From: Sphaerolaimus hirsutus
Taxonomy: Eukaryota > Nematoda > Chromadorea > Monhysterida > Sphaerolaimidae
DNA: 64,000 nt
Direction of reading: 5' to 3'
Assembly: GCA_964036195.1 (NCBI GenBank)
Contig: OZ038452.1
Coordinates: 4,013,042 to 4,077,041, forward strand
Shown here piece after piece: positions 62,098 through 64,000 of the stretch. Made by a program: the position numbers and the translations under genes. The notes under the pieces are model-generated. The model had not been told where the DNA came from, made no database searches, and worked only from the letters and a program-made list of their open reading frames with translations. How positions within the stretch are numbered: the first letter of the stretch is position 1; every line of letters begins with the position of its first letter.

Positions 62098-63299
62098 TAA
62101 CGATGGCAAACAGTTGAAAAAAAGTATTTAAATTTTTAAGTGTTTTTTCTGAAATGAATTTTCGAATTTTCGAATTTTTCTTCAAAATAATTTTCGAATT
62201 TCGAATTTAATTTTCGAATTTCGAATTTTCGAATCTTTTTTGGCAATTTTCGAATTTTTTTGGCTAGTTTTCGAATTTTTTCAAATAATTTTTGAATCTT
62301 TTTGGCAAAATATTGAATCTTAAGCTTAAAACACAAAATTTGGACTGTCTTCATGTTCTGCTCAGTTTTTATAACCTTATTTTTACCATAATTTAGCATT
62401 AAAAATGGTGGAAGGAGTTATGCAAACCAGTGTGCTGCTTCTTCATTTAATTCACACATTGGCACATTTTATTCACCAACACAGCGAAGGCGATAAAAAG
62501 AACAATTGAAAAATTGGCATCAAATAAAATATCGGCATAAAAAAATTGGTATCAAATACCGTAATTCCTTGAATTAACCCCCCTGCTGGTGCCCCCCCCC
62601 CCCCCCGGGTTTATTTTTTCACTTGGAGGGGGGGGGGGGGGGGGGTTAAACGTGGGTGGGTATTTCGAGGGGGGTTATTATTTTGCCAGAAATTTTTCAA
62701 AATCCCAGTACTTAATTCTTGTTTGTAAGTAACACAGATGTCAACAAAAACTGCCATTTATAAGACTCTATAGACTAACACACACACCTGTTGTAACACA
62801 ACACAGTCAGTGTTTTTGGCATGTGTTCTGTGTTTCCAAGATCACAAACCACATTCCGTTCTTTATACACCAAATTGGGGAGGGGGGTATTTCGAGGAGG
62901 GTTGATAAATTCATAATGTAAATTTTGAGGGGGTTTATTTCGAGGGGGGATATTTTGAGGAAATACGGTATAAAAACCGGATGTGTCGATGTCCGCCTCT
63001 TCCACCGCAGATGACATTTCAACGTTTTTTTGTTACGTTTCGCTTTTTCATACGCGCCGTGTATCAATTGTCGCTTTATATAGAACATTGAACTTAAGAG
63101 TGCGTTTTGTTGCCTTGAATTGACTGAAAAATTCGAAAACTATTTTCGAATTTTTGAATTTTCGAATTTTCGAATTTTTTGAAAAATAAGTCGATTTTTA
63201 AGTGTTTTTCTAGGGGTGAAATAAAAATTCGAAATTTCCGAAAAAATTCGAAAATTCGAAAATGTTTTCGAATTTTCGAATTTTTTTTTGCCATCGTTA
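62098..63299. mobile_element. hAT-like element, TAACGATGGCAAA ends, 1.2 kb
   Basis: It starts TAACGATGGCAAACAG and ends TTTTTGCCATCGTTA, with an exact 8-bp duplication ATTATAAG at 62090-62097 and 63300-63307. It carries a nested P2 palindrome. Subterminal TTTTCGAATTTTCGAA arrays match 49537-50348. Confidence 0.92.
62559..62968. mobile_element. Palindromic G-tract element P2, copy in hAT-like host
   Basis: It starts CCGTAATTCCTTGAATTAAC and ends TTTTGAGGAAATACGG, flanked by TA. It holds runs of up to 18 consecutive G and 15 consecutive C near 62595-62645. Confidence 0.8.
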
Positions 63300-64000
63300 A
63301 TTATAAGTGGTGATTTCTGTCAAAAATATCTGCTTTGTTGACTGATAATGTAAATCGGCTTTTGTCCAACGTTCATGACTAAGTGAAGTTGGCCATGGAA
63401 TAGTGTTTAAATTAGGTTACAATAGAAGGCTTATTCATTAGCAGTGATTTTTCATACTGTACAAGTATATGGAGGCACATCGACTGGATATTTTATACTA
63501 CACTAACATATCACAGCTTATTATGACACAAAAGCATGAACAAATGGAAGCTTTTACATTAAAAATGCCTCAAAACCAATGGAAACTACCAGAAATAGTA
63601 AAGTACAGGTGAAATTGTGCGCTTGCACTCAAAAAATGGTAAAATACTTAGTGATAAGTACTAAAAATTTGGCGAGGTTTTTTTAAAAACACATTCTTGA
63701 TGGTCTGGTTTTTATTTAAATAAAACGTTTTTTTATATAAAAAAAACGTTTGAAAAGAGCCCCCAGCCATCCCTACCTAATCAAGATAGTGAAAATGTGT
63801 GACAAAAAGTTATATCTTGATACGAAAATGAACCGTTGGCATTAGGCATCATGAAGTGTGTGTAAAAATATTGGTAGAGAACCCAGTATCTGATTTTTCT
63901 GCAAGCATCATTCCAAAAAGTAATGCATCTGATCGATTCAAGACTCGAGATTGTGGCCTGACTCGACTCGACTTTTCAGTAAATGCTTTGACTCGAGTTT
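63300..64000. repeat. Family G copy and window end
   Basis: 63310-63775 is the inverse of 31722-32170 plus 32622-32665 and lacks the P1 insertion. 63765-63777 ends CCAGCCATCCCTA, a hAT-like terminus. 63940-64000 is the GACTCGACTCGAC repeat also seen near 1500. No gene is present. Confidence 0.6.

Noticed and set aside
1-64000. CRISPR arrays, bacterial operons, rRNA or tRNA genes
   Set aside because: No direct-repeat/spacer array, Shine-Dalgarno-led operon, rRNA wording or tRNA cloverleaf was recognised; introns and LTR elements show a eukaryote.

Overview
The window is eukaryotic and intron-rich. It contains one host gene, a UDP-glycosyltransferase (UGT), recognisable only through six separate exons on the + strand (23941-56836). 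Almost everything else is transposable elements nested inside each other. The UGT C-terminal half and tail resemble nematode UGTs, so a nematode (possibly a large-genome, TE-rich one) is my best guess. This is an inference from remembered family style, not from a search.

Layout. 1-3300: a short coding-like remnant on the minus strand (750-1250) and a 1.37 kb foldback element. 3300-23900: a stack of nested insertions. From outside in these are a TA-flanked G-tract element (weak), a TA-flanked foldback (3524-23702), a hAT-like element with 8-bp target duplication (3680-23218), and an 18-kb LTR retrotransposon (5023-23061, minus strand). 23940-56836: the UGT exons, separated by introns of about 7.3, 6.5, 6.6, 10.0 and 1.4 kb filled with hAT-like elements (8-bp duplications), TA-flanked palindromic G-tract elements and a degenerate BEL/Pao pol fragment. 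56837-64000: more of the same repeat families.

The retrotransposon is the main find. It is a Ty3/Gypsy-type element with 1.9-kb LTRs that are almost identical, so the insertion is young. Its reading order on the minus strand is: Gag with zinc knuckle and RGG box; an Env-like membrane glycoprotein segment; aspartic protease; RT, RNase H and integrase with a GPY/F-type end; and then a separate 1334-residue ORF encoding a complete Upf1-like superfamily 1 helicase in the place where env normally lies. An Env-like segment between nucleocapsid and protease and a helicase ORF after integrase are both, to my knowledge, unusual. A one-base frame break in an A7/T7 run splits the RT domain of this copy.

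The UGT exon model is supported by six GT/AG-bounded exons whose phases agree (the last four sum to 618 bases, 206 codons including the stop) and by the rebuilt UGT signature crossing an intron. The N-terminal exons were not found and probably lie upstream of the window or are too short to see. If they lie upstream, the whole retrotransposon stack sits antisense in a UGT intron. The first and last bases of the 10-kb UGT intron coincide with terminal repeats of the same small element family, which suggests introner-like origin or splice-site donation.
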